Positions 1 to 11,413 are shown, counted from the first letter of the stretch. The stretch: 64,000 bases of DNA from Prorocentrum cordatum (GCA_963575745.1 CAUYUJ010014598.1:312842-376841); one strand, 5' to 3'. Notes: a model not told the origin generated them from the letters alone. A program made the numbers and translations.

Positions 1-1258
1 TTGGCAGGTCCCGCGATGCGTCCCCATGGCACGTCCCTTGGCACGTCGCTTGGCGCGTCCCTTGAGACGTTCTGCGTCGCGTCCTCCTGGCATGTTCCCC
101 TGTCCATTAGCTCTGGGGCAGCTACTATGTGTTCAGGCAGCTCGAGCTTAAGATCCAGATCAGTTCGGTCAGGACTCGGATGCAAAGGAGGACTCGATCC
201 ACGAGGCTATAGAGCACAATCGCGCCATGGCACATCGCAATTCAGCACGGCGCAGCACAGCACTGATTTCGGCACGGTACATCAAGGTCGATGCACTCAG
301 CATTGCAACTTGGCACGTTCCTTGGCACGTTCCGTGGGGCGTCCTTTGGCGAGTCCCCCTGGCACGTCGCGTCGCGCGTCCCCTGGCACATCCCGTGGCA
401 CATCCATTGGCACGTTCCGTAGCGCGTCCCCTTGGCACGTCCCGCGGTGCGACCCCATGGCACGTCCCCTGGCACGTCGCCTGGCGCATCCCTTGGGACG
501 TTTCGCGGCGCGTCCTCCTGGCATGTTCCCCTGTCCATTAGCTCTGGGGCAGCTACTATGTGTTCAGGCAGCTCGAGCTTAAGATCCAGATCAGTTCGGT
601 CAGGACTCGGATGCAAAGGAGGACTCGATCCACGAGGCTATAGAGCACAATCGCGCCATGGCACATCGCAATTCAGCACGGCGCAGCACAGCACTGATTT
701 CGGCACGGTACATCAAGGTCGATGCACTCAGCATTGCAACTTGGCACGTTCCTTGGCACGTTCCGTGGGGCGTCCTTTGGCGAGTCCCCCTGGCACGTCG
801 CGTGGCGCGTCCCCTGGCACATCCCGTGGCACATCCATTGGCACGTTCCGTAGCGCGTCCCCTTGGCACGTCCCGCGGTGCGACCCCATGGCACGTCCCC
901 TGGCACGTCGCCTGGCGCATCCCTTGGGACGTTTCGCGGCGCGTCCTCCTGGCATGTTCCCCTGTCCATTAGCTCTGGGGCAGCTACTATGTGTTCAGGC
1001 AGCTCGAGCTTAAGATCCAGATCAGTTCGGTCAGGACTCGGATGCAAAGGAGGACTCGATCCACGAGGCTATAGAGCACAGTCGCGCCATGGCACATCGC
1101 AATTCAGCACGGCGCAGCACAGCACAGCCCTCGGCAGGGTACATCAAGATCGATACCTTCAGTATTGCATTTGCCCGTCACCCAATCAGGTGTCTTTGAA
1201 AACGCTGCCATGTGTTACAGTTCTACATTCCTTTCCGGGTTCGTGGGTCGATCATGTT
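1..1258 (+). repeat. Element A copy with 431-bp internal tandem duplication
   Basis: A GC-rich dispersed repeat built from variants of TGGCACGTCCC followed by a less repetitive segment. A 431-bp block is duplicated head to tail (about 169-599 and 600-1030). It ends with the conserved terminus GGTCGATCATGTT at 1258, which also ends the other copies (7993, 9554, 12060, 15135 and counterparts near 28375-35462). The sequence matches 34636-35462 except for the extra 431-bp block. It is cut by the window start. Open frames here are by-products of a GC-rich repeat without stops. Confidence 0.85.
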
Positions 1259-1329
1259 CTGGCGTGACGGCCACGAAACTCATCGAGGACGGCGTCCGGT
1301 CCGAGCGAGTGAACGAGTCGGCAACAAAC

Positions 1330-1795
1330 GGATGTCGGGAGCGCGGGCATGGGGAACTCTTATCGATGACGAAGTCGAGAACCGGAAGCACCGTTTTTCT
1401 AAGTTGGAGCCTGAGAACGAGATCGCGCCCCGAGGTCTCCAGGACAAGAGCGCAGCAGGCTTGTTCACCGTGAAGCCGAGCCAGGTCCCAAAAGAATTCA
1501 AGACGGTCGTCGGTACCAGTAGGGTTGCACCATACCCATCGCTGGCTCCGCTGATGATGACTGCTCCTGTCGAGGACATCGCTCTCATTCGTTATTGTTT
1601 AGCTAATGGGCTAGCCGATCGGATACAGGATTGTTGGCTTTCATCTGTCGCGACGTCCAGCAAGCTCCTCTTGTCGAACACCGACTTCGCTGATGGGCAG
1701 TGGTTTGTGTCGTGCGGGACTTCCTCAGGATCGTGCTCGCTCGGCCTCCCACTGCAGAGGGTGGAGAAAGGGGAGTTCGTTTATCGCTGCAGGCA
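1330..1795 (+). CDS. Probable exon A of a dinoflagellate-expanded protein of unknown function
   Basis: A stretch of non-repetitive, protein-like sequence in the frame of base 1212. It has a mixed hydrophobic/charged composition unlike the surrounding repeats. Recognisable pieces are APYPSLAPLMMTAP, then an IRYCLANG segment and a DCWLSS segment, then GQWFVSCGTSSGS followed by LGLPLQ. From memory, this order (RYC..NG, then WLS, then W.VSCG, then a hydrophobic strand) recurs in large families of hypothetical dinoflagellate proteins. No enzymatic motif is visible. The boundaries are estimates: element A abuts upstream, and a possible donor lies near 1788-1795 (CAG followed by GC, a donor type dinoflagellates use). 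The continuation is probably exon B at 3827, in another frame. It could also be an unlinked gene fragment. Confidence 0.5.
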
Positions 1796-2357
1796 TCTGG
1801 CCCATGCCGTCGCGGTCGCGCGCGGGTCGCGGATCCGAGGCCTCTTGGATGCGCGTCGGCATCTCGCGCGGCGTTCCCCGAGGGCTTCTTGGAGACACTC
1901 TGGAAGTCTCTTGGGGATTGGTTTGGGAACCCCTGAGTTGTTCAGTGGCTTTGTAAATGCTTTCGGGGGTTTCTTCGGAGTTTCTTGGAGGGTCTCCCCG
2001 GTGTTTAACGGAACCTACCGGAGGCTTCTTGGAGGCGTTTTTGGGCGGAGGGCTCGCGTTGTCTATTCGCATCCCCCCCTTGGGCATCTCTTGAGTCACC
2101 TTGGGGGTCTCTTCGGCCGTCCTGACCGTCTCCTGAGCGGTTTGGCTCCTTCCTCAAACATTCTGGACGCTTTTTGAGAGTTCCTGGCCCCCCCCCCCCG
2201 TAGAGGCTTCTGGAGGATCGGGAAGTCCACCGATGCGTGTCTGGAGGTAACCATGCGTTCGCACGCGCTGCGGGGTTACGATAACTGGGGCCACGAGCAG
2301 GTCGATGACAAACTCATTCCGCCTGCGGTGGTTTCACACATGTATATGGCGCATGCG

Positions 2358-2680
2358 TTGCAACCGCCCTCGCGCTCACAAATCATCTGGCGCGCCCGCG
2401 ACGGCGAGGAACAATTTGCGTCTCAAATGCGACCAGCCCCGCGTTATCATAATATCTGCCGCGCCCGCAGCGATGAGGAATACATTGCGTCTCAAATGCA
2501 ACCCTTTCTGCGTTGACAAATCCTCTGGTGGGCCCCCGATGGCGAGGAAGAAAGTGCGCCTCAAATGCAAGCGGCCTTGCGCTATCACATTCCCTTGTGC
2601 GTCCGCAGTGGTGATGAGCCTATTGCGTTTCTACTGCAACCGCCCCTGCGTTAACAAATCCTCTGGCGTGGCATGCAGGG
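2358..2680 (+). repeat. 69-bp minisatellite, about 4.6 copies
   Basis: Successive copies start near 2361, 2430, 2499, 2568 and 2637. They share the pattern GCAACC..CC.TGCGTT.ACAAATC, then GCGAGGAA, then GCGTCTCAAAT. Copies differ at many positions, so the array is old. The period is a multiple of three, which keeps frames open by chance. Confidence 0.85.
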
Positions 2681-2859
2681 GGCGAAGGTGGCGACGACGA
2701 TGCGTGGATGTAGTTACGGCTTATACAAGCGAGCAGCGCGCGTTTCAGGGGAGCGCGTGCAGGCGCGGCCTCGCGCAGAGCTTCGGGGCGCCCATTGGCG
2801 TCCCAGGGCGCGGGTGGTGGCGGGCGAGTGCGATTTTTTACGCTAGCCATCGAAGCCCC

Positions 2860-3545
2860 TGGGAGGTTCGAGGCCCCTCCCCAGAAATTTCGCGATGGTT
2901 TGAGGGCCCCGTATACGGGGCCCTGGTGGATCCGATGATCCCCCAGGGGGGGCGCCGAGAGAGCTTCAGGGTGCCCCTGGCGAGCCATGAGGGGTCTGGG
3001 CGGCCCCAGGATGCCCTCAGGGGAGCTCGAGGGAGAAACTCTGCATCCGCCGGGAGGTCCTGGAAGGTTCGATGATCCCCGCGGGAGTTCCTGGAGGGGT
3101 GCAGGGTCCACCAGGAGAGTCCTGGGTGCTCTGGAGATTTCTGCAGGACTCAGGGGGCCATGGGGGGTATCTGGGAAGCCCTGCGGAAGCTCCATGGGGA
3201 GTTCTCGGAGAGTTCCTGGAGGCTCGTGCCCCCCAGCGGGGGTCCAGGAAGGTTCGGCGAGCCTCCCCTCGGAAGTTCCTGGAGGGTTCGAAGGACCTCG
3301 GGGGGCCCTGGGGGTTCGGGGGCGATTCGAGGAGCCCTGCGATGATTCCAGGAAGATCTGGGCGAGCTCCAGGGCCCCGCATTGTAGTTCGCGGGGGTTC
3401 ACCGCAGAGTCCCTAGAGAGTTCCAGCAGCGGGCGATTGCTGGAATATTCCAGGGTGCGCTCGCGGGTCATCAAAGAGCTTCAGGGGCCGCAGGTGAGTC
3501 GCTGGAGAGTTCCATGGGCCCCTGCAAGGTCACCAGAGGCCCCTG
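2860..3545 (+). repeat. Degenerate GC-rich tandem repeats (GTTCCTGGAGG type)
   Basis: Short irregular repeats built on GTTCCTGGAGGGT, GGGGCCC and CCTGGAGAG motifs, with no fixed period. Long open frames on both strands (for example about 2620-3474 on the minus strand) are Pro/Gly/Arg/Ser-rich and follow this bias. I do not call them genes. Confidence 0.7.
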
Positions 3546-3826
3546 GAGAGTCTTGGTTGTTTCTTTGATAGTGTATTTCAGAGCAGTTAGTTGATGACAA
3601 TTTGAATATGCCGAGGCAGAAGGTTAATAGCCGAGGTGTCGCGCCTCGTGGCGCGATGGCGGATTTTGAAATGGCCAGCGTGGCGGATTTCGTCAATTTG
3701 CCGTTGCTGCGCGCGAAGGATTAGCAGGCAGTAACCTTTGCGTGGTGTTCGCCACTTGGGTTCAGGCTCCGCGCTGGCAAGTGGCCAGACAGCAACGGCC
3801 TAGTTATGATACCCACATGTGAGCAG

Positions 3827-4526
3827 GGGAACTTGTTAGAGGTTGCGGCCAGGCACGCTTTTTGGAAGCTTCCCATGAATGCCCTGAAAAAGTTAGCGGC
3901 TCATTTCGGTTACGACGACATTGATTTCGAGCAGGAATTGCCGAATGTGATTGTGCATCTCGCGGAAAAGATCCTCGGCGAGCTTTCCGAGGAGGAGAAA
4001 TTGGAGATCTTGCGGCACCGCGTCAACCGGCGCAACGATCTGTTAGATTTTCTCATGGAGGGGTCCTCCAACGAGGTCTTCGCTGACAGCGAAAAGGACG
4101 AGGTTGACAAGATGGCCGAGGCAGCCGCTCAGGAGAAACCCGTCCAGGATGCATTCAAAGAGAGAGTTCGTCATTGGGCCAGGGAGGCGAAAAAAGCCAA
4201 AGGTAAACCGGAAGCAGGACTGGGTAAGGCGGGCAAGGGGGCGCACGAGGGCCCACCTGTCAAAAAGGCTCGGAAGTACCCCAAAAGTGTCGACGTGGTC
4301 CCAGGCATGACGGTCCAGGACCTTGCGGTGTTCTTTCCCGTGGGCGCCCGGTTCGGCATCGATCGGCTTGACAGGTCATGGGGGTTGTCAGCGTATGGGT
4401 CTCGTTACTCCAAGGCCTGGGGGCTCTACGGGGTCGAGGGCGCATCTATGCTTTTAATCAAGCTTGCTCGGGCACTTGCAACAGATTTAGGTTACGAGAC
4501 GGAGTGCCCATGGAAAGACTTCTCAG
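3827..4526 (+). CDS. Probable exon B: LLEVAARHAFWKLP-type domain, dinoflagellate-expanded family
   Basis: Coding-like sequence in the frame of base 3806. It opens with NLLEVAARHAFWKLPMNAL, then a helical acidic part (LSEEEKLEILRHRVN), a long Lys/Ala/Glu-rich linker with basic patches (REAKKAKGK, PVKKARKYP), then GMTVQDLAVFFP, a SKAWGLYG...A..LIKLARALA segment and a final ETECPWKDF. The first domain, charged linker and closing SW..YG..A......W......CP module match, from memory, hypothetical proteins that are very abundant in dinoflagellates. No catalytic residues or function are known to me. An AG acceptor at 3825-3826 and a GT donor at 4527-4528 (TCAG|GTTGC) frame the exon. The in-frame ATG at 3806 would be intronic on this reading. 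Confidence 0.6.
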
Positions 4527-5040
4527 GTTGCTTTCATTGTTTTTGCTGGCGATTGTACGCAGCCCCAGACAGGCAGGAGGGTTAGGGAAGGGGGAGCTAA
4601 GGCATGGCATCGTTGTTGCAATTCTGTCGTCTGGGGCTGGCCGCCAGGTGCCAACGCGCGATTGTTGCATTCCTGTGCTTCCGCCGTGCACCCCAAATGC
4701 GCGTCGCAGGTGCGTGCGCGTGCGCGTCATGCGACTAGGATGTGGAGGGCAGGGCACGACTGCCGCGACATTCGTGGGAATGCGCGGCGCAAGCTCTCCA
4801 TCTTCTTTTTGCCACCCCTGCAGCCAGCAGGGGGGCGCTCGACGCAGTGTTCGGTGCGTGGATATATCCTGGCATTCGTCGCTTGGGTTGCGGCATGTGG
4901 GGGCAGGTGAAAACGCTCTTACTTCGTGGCCTTCCAATCCATCATCGGTTTTTCTTCCCCTCTGCTCCTCCTACTTTTGAGCTTATCCACTCGCGCAGTT
5001 TCTCTTCTCCTCTCCTTTCGCGCCCTTTCGCCCCACGATT
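4527..5040. other. Unassigned sequence downstream of exon B
   Basis: No recognisable protein, RNA or repeat. Around 4700-4730 there is a short GCGTGC-rich patch, and 4950-5040 is pyrimidine-rich (CTCTTCTCCTCTCC). It could be intron or 3' flank of the gene above. Confidence 0.4.
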
Positions 5041-5640
5041 GCGCTTTTTTCCCGGAAAGGGCGCGGGCCCAGGGTTCTCTTTTAGCCGTTTACCCCCGGA
5101 TCTGACGGGTCAAGCGCCGGCGAAATTATTTGCGATAAATAACGAGGTAAAGTGCTGATTTTTTTAAAAAAAAAGTGCGTTTTGTGCGTGCCCGCTCGAG
5201 GAAAGTTCGCCCCCCATCTCGGATCCTCGATAAATAACGGGGTCCGCAGACCCCCGCTTTCCCTCGTAAAAAAGAGGGTGCGGAGCGTTTTTCGCAGAAT
5301 CCTAGAAAAATAACGGGGTCTGGAGCCCCGACCGCGACTCGGAAAAGCGCCCCGCGCGCAGGAATTCCGAGGATGTCTCGCGCGTGCCGCGTCCCGCGCG
5401 CAGGAATTTCGAGGATGTCTCGACTAATTCGCTTGTTTTGTCAGGATTTCTTAGAACTTTGGCAGGATGTCTCGAGCGAAACGCTTATTTTACATAGTTT
5501 GTGGAGGATGTCTCGAGCGAAACGCTGGTTTCCGCAAAATTTGGAGATGTCTCGAGCGGGGGGCCAGAATTCAGAGGATGTCTCAGGCGAAATGCTTGTT
5601 TTCGTGTCCCGCTCGCGGGAATTCCAAGGATGTTTGTTGC
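5041..5640 (+). repeat. Leader copy of element B plus satellite monomers
   Basis: Starts with TTCCCGGAAAGGGC, runs through the CGATAAATAACGAGGTAAAG segment and the CTCGGATCCTCGATAAATAAC and GGGGTCTGGAGCCCCG segments, and ends in satellite monomers with GGATGTCTCG. The same order recurs at 6181-6840, 9551-10330, 26682-27260 and 30040-30700. Confidence 0.85.
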
Positions 5641-6180
5641 CTTTGCCTCCTCCTTTGCCTCCTCCTCTGCCTCCTCCTCCCGCTGGGCCCGCCCCAGGGG
5701 CCGAGGCATCCTAAGGCCTCCGGCGGTTCGCCGGCGACCTCCGGAGGTCGTTTTCGTCGTCGTCGTTGCCGCCGTCGTCGCGGTCGCCTTCGACGGAAGT
5801 TGAAGGATCGAGGTTCGAGGCTCGAGATCGGAGGACCGAGGTTCGAGGATCCAGGTTTCGAAGTGTATCTGGTTGTCGCGGCCAGAAGGGCAGGTTCGGG
5901 AGCTGGAGCAGGGCGAGCGACGCTGGAAACTCATTGGGGCGAGGTGAGAGGACTTGCGCTGCCCTCTGGGTATGCTCTCGATTTGGTCTCGCTCTAACGG
6001 GTTTTCAGCGTTCTTATCGCTAGCCTTATTCGTGCTCCTTTGCTTGCTTTTCGTCCTGCTCGATTTCTTTTGTGCCCCCCTCCCTCTCCCCGTTTCCTCC
6101 CTCGTAGACCGCGGGCGGATGCAAAAACGGTGCAGACATGAAAGCAGAACTTGTGTGGTTAGAAGCAGGAAGCTATGGTT
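5641..6180. other. Unique insert between two leader copies
   Basis: Breaks the satellite with a TGCCTCCTCC run (5641-5690), a CGTCGTCGTTGCCGCCGTCGT run (5750-5790) and short GAGGTTCGAGG repeats (5810-5850). No gene is recognisable. It has no second copy in the window. Confidence 0.5.
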
Positions 6181-6537
6181 TTTTTCCCGGAAAGGGCTTG
6201 GGCCCAGGGTTTTCTTTTTCCCGGAAAGGGCTTGGGCCCAGGGTTCTCTTTTAGCTGTTTACCCCCCGGTCCTGACGGGTCAAGCGCCGGCGAAATTATT
6301 TGCGATAAATAACGAGGTAAAGTGCTGATTTTTTTTGAAAAAGTGCGTTTTGTGCGTGCCCGCTCGAGGAAAGTTCGCCCCCCATCTCGGATCCTCGATA
6401 AATAACGGGGTCCGCAGACCCCCGCTTTCCCTCGTAAAAAAGAGGGTGCGGAGCGTTTTTCGCAGAATCCTCGAAAAAATAACGGGGTCTGGAGCCCCGA
6501 CCGCGACTCGGAAAAGCGCCCCGCGCGCAGGAATTCC

Positions 6538-7140
6538 GAGGATGTCTCGCGCGTGCCGCGTCCCGCGCGCAGGAATTTCGAGGATGTCTCGACTAATTCG
6601 CTTGTTTTGTCAGGATTTCTTAGAAATTTGTCAGGATGTCTCGAGCGAAACGCTTATTTTACATAGTTTGGGGAGGATGTCTCGAGCGAAACGCTGGTTT
6701 CTGCAAACTTTGGGGATGTCTCGAGCGGGGGGCCAGAATTCAGAGGATGTCTCAGGCGAAATGCTTGTTTTCGTGTCCCGCTCGCGGGAATTCCAAGGAT
6801 GTCTCGCGCGGGCCGCGTCCCGCGCGCAGGAATTTCGAGGATGTCTCGACTAATTCGTTTGTTTTGTCAGGATTTCTTAGAATTTTGACCGGATGTCTCG
6901 AGCGAAACGCTTGTTTTTCATAATTTGTTGAGGATGTCTCGAGCGAAACGCTGGTTTCTGCAAACTTGGGGATGTCTCGAGCGGGGGCCTCGTGGGGGTC
7001 CAGAATTCAGAGGGTGTCTCAGGCGAAATGCTTGTTTTCACGTCCCGCTCGCATGAATTCGGAAGATGTCTCGCGCGTGCCGCGTCCCGCGCGCAGGAAT
7101 TCTGAGGATGTTGGCAGGATGTCTCGAGCGAAACGCTTGT
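6538..7140 (+). repeat. 37-41 bp satellite block
   Basis: Monomers contain GGATGTCTCGAGCGAAACGC. Two types alternate, one continuing CTTGTTTTTCA and the other CTGGTTTTGCA. Interspersed variants read GGATGTCTCGCGCGTGCCGC. The block runs directly into element A through the junction CGCTTGTCCCCAGCACG. Confidence 0.9.
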
Positions 7141-7145
7141 CCCCA

Positions 7146-7993
7146 GCACGTTCCGTAGCGCGTCCCCTTGGCACGTCCCGCGGTGCGTCCCCATGGCACG
7201 TCCCTTGGCACGTCGCTGGCGGGTCCCTTGAGACGTTCCGCGTCGCGTCCTCCTGGCATGCCCCCCTGTCCATTAGCTCTGGGGCAGCTACTATGTGTTC
7301 AGGCAGCTCGAGCTTAAGATCCAGATCAGTTCGGTCAGGACTCGGATGCAAAGGAGGACTCGATCCACGAGGCTATAGAGCACAATCGCGGCATGGCACA
7401 TCGCAATTCAGCACGGCGCAGCACAGCACAGATTTCGGCACGGTACATCAAGATCGATACACTCAGCATTGCAACTTGGCACGTTCCGTGGCACGTTCCG
7501 TGGCGCGTCCCTGGGCGAGTCTCCCTGGCATGTCGCGTGGCGCGTCCCCTGGCACATCCCGTGGCACATCCATTGGCACGTTCCGTAGCGCGTCCCTTTG
7601 GCACGTCCCGCGGTGCGACCCCATGGCATGTCCCCTGGCACGTCGCCTGGCGCATCCCTTGGGACGTTTCGCGGCGCGTCCTCCTGACATGCTCCCCTGT
7701 CCATCAGCTCTGGGGCAGCTACTATGTGTTCAGGCAGCTCGAGCTTAAGATCGAGATCAGTTCGGTCAGGACTCGGATGCAAAGGAGGACTCGATCCACG
7801 AGGCTATAGAGCACAATCGCGGCATGGCACATCGCAATTCAGCACGGTGCAGCACAGCACAGCCCTCGGCAGGGTACATCGAGATCGATACATTCAGCAT
7901 TGCATTTGCCCGTCACCCAATCAGGTGTCTTTGAAAACGCTGCCATGTGTTACAGTTCTATATTCCTTTCCGGGTTCGTGGGTCGATCATGTT
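7146..7993 (+). repeat. Element A, full-length copy
   Basis: About 848 bp, from AGCACGTTCCGTAGCGCG (just after a satellite monomer) to GGTCGATCATGTT. The first half is TGGCACGTCCC-type short repeats. The second half contains CTCGGCAGGGTACATC and CAGGTGTCTTTGAAAACGC. Confidence 0.85.
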
Positions 7994-8206
7994 GAAGTTT
8001 GCCCCCGGAATCGACGGGGAGAGGGCCGGCGAAATTATTCTGCGATAATTTACGTGCGGGAAGAGGGCCGGCGGAATTATTCCCGGAAAGGGCTCGAGCC
8101 CAGGGTTCTCTTTTAGTGGGTTTACCCCCCGGTTTCGATGGGAGGTGGGCCGGCGAAATTATTCTGCGATAAATTACGTGCGGGAAGAGGGCCGGCGAAA
8201 TTATTT
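7994..8206 (+). repeat. Element B fragment
   Basis: Carries GGGCCGGCGAAATTATTCTG, a TTCCCGGAAAGGGC block and CCAGGGTTCTCTTTTAG. The GGGCCGGCG(A/G)AATTATT phrase occurs four times within it. Confidence 0.75.
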
Positions 8207-8718
8207 TTGAGGATGTCTCGAGCGAAACGCTTGTTTTTCAGAATTTGTTGAGGATGTCTCGAGCGAGACGCTGGTTTTGCAGAGTTGGGGATGTCTCGAG
8301 CGAAACGCTTGGTTTCAGAATTTGTTGAGGATGTCTCGAGCGACACGCTGGTTTTGCAGAGCCGACCGCGACACGGAAAAGCGCCCCTCGCGCAGGAATT
8401 CTGAGGATGTCTCGCGCGTGCCGCGTCCCGCGCGCGGGTATTTGGATTTCTTGGGATTTTGATAGGATGTCTCGAGCGAAACGCTTGTTTTTCATAATTT
8501 GTTGAGGATGTCTCGAGCGAAACGCTGGTTTTGCAAAATTGGAGGATGTCTCGAGCGGTGGCCTTGTGGGGGGCCAGAATTCAAAGGATGTCTCAGGCGA
8601 AATGCTTGTTTTCACGTCCCGCTCGCAGGAATTCCGAGGATGTCTCGCGCGTGCAGCGTCCCGCGCGTAGGAATTCAAATGATTTTGACAGGATGTCTCG
8701 AGCGAAACGCTTGTCCCC
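8207..8718 (+). repeat. 37-41 bp satellite block
   Basis: GGATGTCTC cores at 8211, 8252, 8289 and 8329 give spacings of 41, 37 and 40 bp. Alternating CTTG and CTGG monomer types give a dimer of about 78 bp. Confidence 0.9.
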
Positions 8719-9554
8719 AGCACGTTCCGTAGCGCGTCCCCTTGGCACGTCCCGCGTTGCGTCCCCATGGCACGTCCCCTGGCACGTCGCTTGGCGCGTC
8801 CCTTGAGACGTTCTGCGTCGCGTCCTCCTGGCATGTTCCCTTTGTCAATTAGTTCTGGGGCAGCTACTATGTGTTCAGGCAGCTCGAGCTTAAGATCCAG
8901 ATCAGTTCGGTCAGGACTCGGATGCAAAGGAGGACTCGATCCACGACGCTATAGAGCACAATCGCGCCATGGCACATCGCAATTCAGCACGGTGCAGCAC
9001 AGCACATATTTCGGCACGGTACAACAAGATCGATACACTCAGCATTGCATTTTGGCACGTTCCTTGGCACGTTCCGTGGGGCGTCCCTTGGCGAGTCCCC
9101 CTGGCACGTCGCGTGGCGCGTCCCCTGGCACATCCCGTGGCACATCCATTGGCACGTTCCGTAACGCGTCCCCTTGGCACGTCCCGCGGTGCGACCCCGT
9201 GGCACGTCCCCTGGCACGCCGCCTGGCGCCATCCCTTGGGACGTTTCGCGGCGCGTGCTCCTGACATGCTCCCCTGTCCACTAGCTCTTGGGCAGCTACT
9301 ATGTGTTCAGGCAGCTCGAGCTTGAGATCCAGATCAGTTCGGTCAGGACTCGGATGCATCGAGGCTATAGAGCACAATCGCGGCATGGCACATCGCAATT
9401 CAGCACGGTGCAGCACAGCACAGCCCTCGGCAGGGTACATCAAGATCGATACACTCAGCATTGCATTTGCCCGTCACCCAATCATGTGTCTTTGAAAACG
9501 CTGCCATGTGGTACCGTGCTATATTCCTTTCCGGGTTCGTGGGTCGATCATGTT
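8719..9554 (+). repeat. Element A, full-length copy
   Basis: Same 5' junction and 3' terminus as the 7146 copy. A shortened second CTCGAGCTTGAGATCC block lacks the GGAGGACTCGATCCACG piece. Confidence 0.85.
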
Positions 9555-10558
9555 TTCCCGGAAAGGGCGCGGGCCCAGGGTTCTCTTTTAGCCGTTTAAC
9601 CCCGGATCTGACGGGTCAAGCGCCGGCGAAATTATTTGCGATAAATAACGAGGTAAAGTGCTGATTTTTCCCGGAAAGGGCTTGGGCCCAGGGTTCTCTT
9701 TTAGCCGTTTACCCCCGGATCTGACGGGTCAAGCGCCGGCGAAATTATTTGCGATAAATAACGAGGTAAAGTGCTGATTTTTTTAGAAAAAGTGCGTTTT
9801 GTGCGTGCCCGCTCGAGGAAAGTTCGCCCCCCATCTCGGATCCTCGATAAATAACGGGGTCCGCAGACCCCCGCTTTCCCTCGTAAAAAAGAGGGTGCGG
9901 AGCGTTTTTCGCAGAATCCTCGAAAAATAACGGGGTCTGGAGCCCCGACCGCGACTCGGAAAAGCGCCCCGCGCGCAGGAATTCCGAGGATGTCTCGCGC
10001 GTGCCGCGTCCCGCGCGCAGGAATTTCGAGGATGTCTCGACTAATTCGCTTGTTTTGTCAGGATTTCTTAGAACTTTGGCAGGATGTCTCGAGCGAAACG
10101 CTTATTTTACATAGTTTGTGGAGGATGTCTCGAGCGAAACGCTGGTTTCCGCAAAATTTGGAGATGTCTCGAGCGGGGGGCCAGAATTCAGAGGATGTCT
10201 CAGGCGAAATGCTTGTTTTCGTGTCCCGCTCGCGGGAATTCCAAGGATGTCTCGCGCGGGCCGCGTCCCGCGCGCAGGAATTTCGAGGATGTCTCGACTA
10301 ATTCGTTTGTTTTGTCAGGATTTCTTAGAATTTTGACCGGATGTCTCGAGCGAAACGCTTGTTTTTCATAATTTGTTGAGGATGTCTCGAGCGAAACGCT
10401 GGTTTCTGCAAACTTGGGGATGTCTCGAGCGGGGGCCTCGTGGGGGGCCAGAATTCAGAGGATGTCTCAGGCGAAATGCTTGTTTTCACGTCCCGCTCGC
10501 AGGAATTCGGAAGATGTCTCGCGCGTGCCACGTCCCGCGCGCAGGAATTTTGAGGATG
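9555..10558 (+). repeat. Two element B heads followed by satellite
   Basis: Two near-identical ~112-bp copies of the TTCCCGGAAAGGGC block sit in tandem (about 9553-9665 and 9666-9778). The GGTCCGCAGACCCCCGC segment and satellite monomers follow. Confidence 0.85.
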
Positions 10559-10560
10559 TC

Positions 10561-11413
10561 CCGTAGCGCGTCCCCTTGGCACGGCCTACGGTGCGACCCC
10601 ATGGCACGTCCCTTGGCACGTCGCCTGGCGCGTCCCTTGGGACGTTTCGCGGCGCGTCCTCCTGGCATGTTCCCCTGTCCATTAGCTCTGGGGCAGCTAC
10701 TATGTGTTCAGGCAGCTCGAGCTTAAGATCCAGATCAGTTCGGTCAGGACTCGGATGCAAAGGAGGACTCGATCCACGACGCTATAGAGCACAGTCGCGC
10801 CATGGCACATCGCAATTCAGCACGGCGCAGCACAGCACAGCCCTTGGCAGGGTACATCAAGATCGATACACTCAGCATTGCAACTTGGTCACGTTCCTTG
10901 GCACGTTCCGGGGGCGCCTTTGGCGAGTCCCCCTGGCCACGTCGCGGGGCGAGTCCCTGGCACATCCCGTGGCACCATCCATTGGCACGTTCCGTAGCGC
11001 GCCCCTTGGCACGACAATCCAATAACAGCCGAGGTGCGGACCCCATGGCCACGTTGGTCCGTTCGTCGCCTGGCGCATCCCTTGGGACGTTTCGCGGCGC
11101 GTCCTCCTGGCATGTTCCCCTGTCCATTAGCTCTGGGGCAGCTACTATGGGTTCAGGCAGCTCGAGCTTAAGATCCAGATCAGTTCGGTCAGGACTCGGA
11201 TGCAAAGGAGGACTCGATCCACGAGGCTATAGAGCACAGTCGCGCCATGGCACATCGCAATTCAGCACGGCGCAGCACAGCACAGCCCTCGGCAGGGTAC
11301 ATCAAGATCGACACACTCAGCATTGCATTTGCCCGTCACCCAATCAGGTGTCTTTGAAAACGCTGCCATGTGTTACAGTTCTATATTCCTTTCCGGGTTC
11401 GTGGGTCGATCAT
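10561..11413 (+). repeat. Element A copy with scrambled interior
   Basis: The counterpart in copy 2 (30939-31777) is clean. Here 10880-11090 has many single-base indels and an inserted ACAATCCAATAACAGCCG stretch. The 3' terminus is GGTCGATCATTTTTTTT. Confidence 0.8.

Larger units (their letters stand above)
1796..3826 (+). other. Presumed intron filled with low-complexity repeats
   Basis: About 2 kb between the two probable exons. It contains degenerate CTTCTTGGAGG-type repeats (about 1880-2150), a C10 run near 2190, a 69-bp minisatellite (2358-2680), and degenerate GTTCCTGGAGG/GGGGCCC-rich repeats (2860-3540). The last 280 bases look unique. I see no gene here. The intron call depends on exons A and B belonging to one gene. 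Confidence 0.4.

Noticed and set aside
1-1258. Arg/Ala/Pro-rich frames in element A (for example 432-1013 plus and 673-1047 minus)
   Set aside because: All six frames are open because the GC-rich repeat lacks stops. There is no domain and no conserved frame among copies.
2620-3474. 284-codon Pro/Ser/Arg-rich minus-strand frame
   Set aside because: Follows the degenerate GTTCCTGGAGG repeats, lacks any domain, and has equally long frames opposite it.
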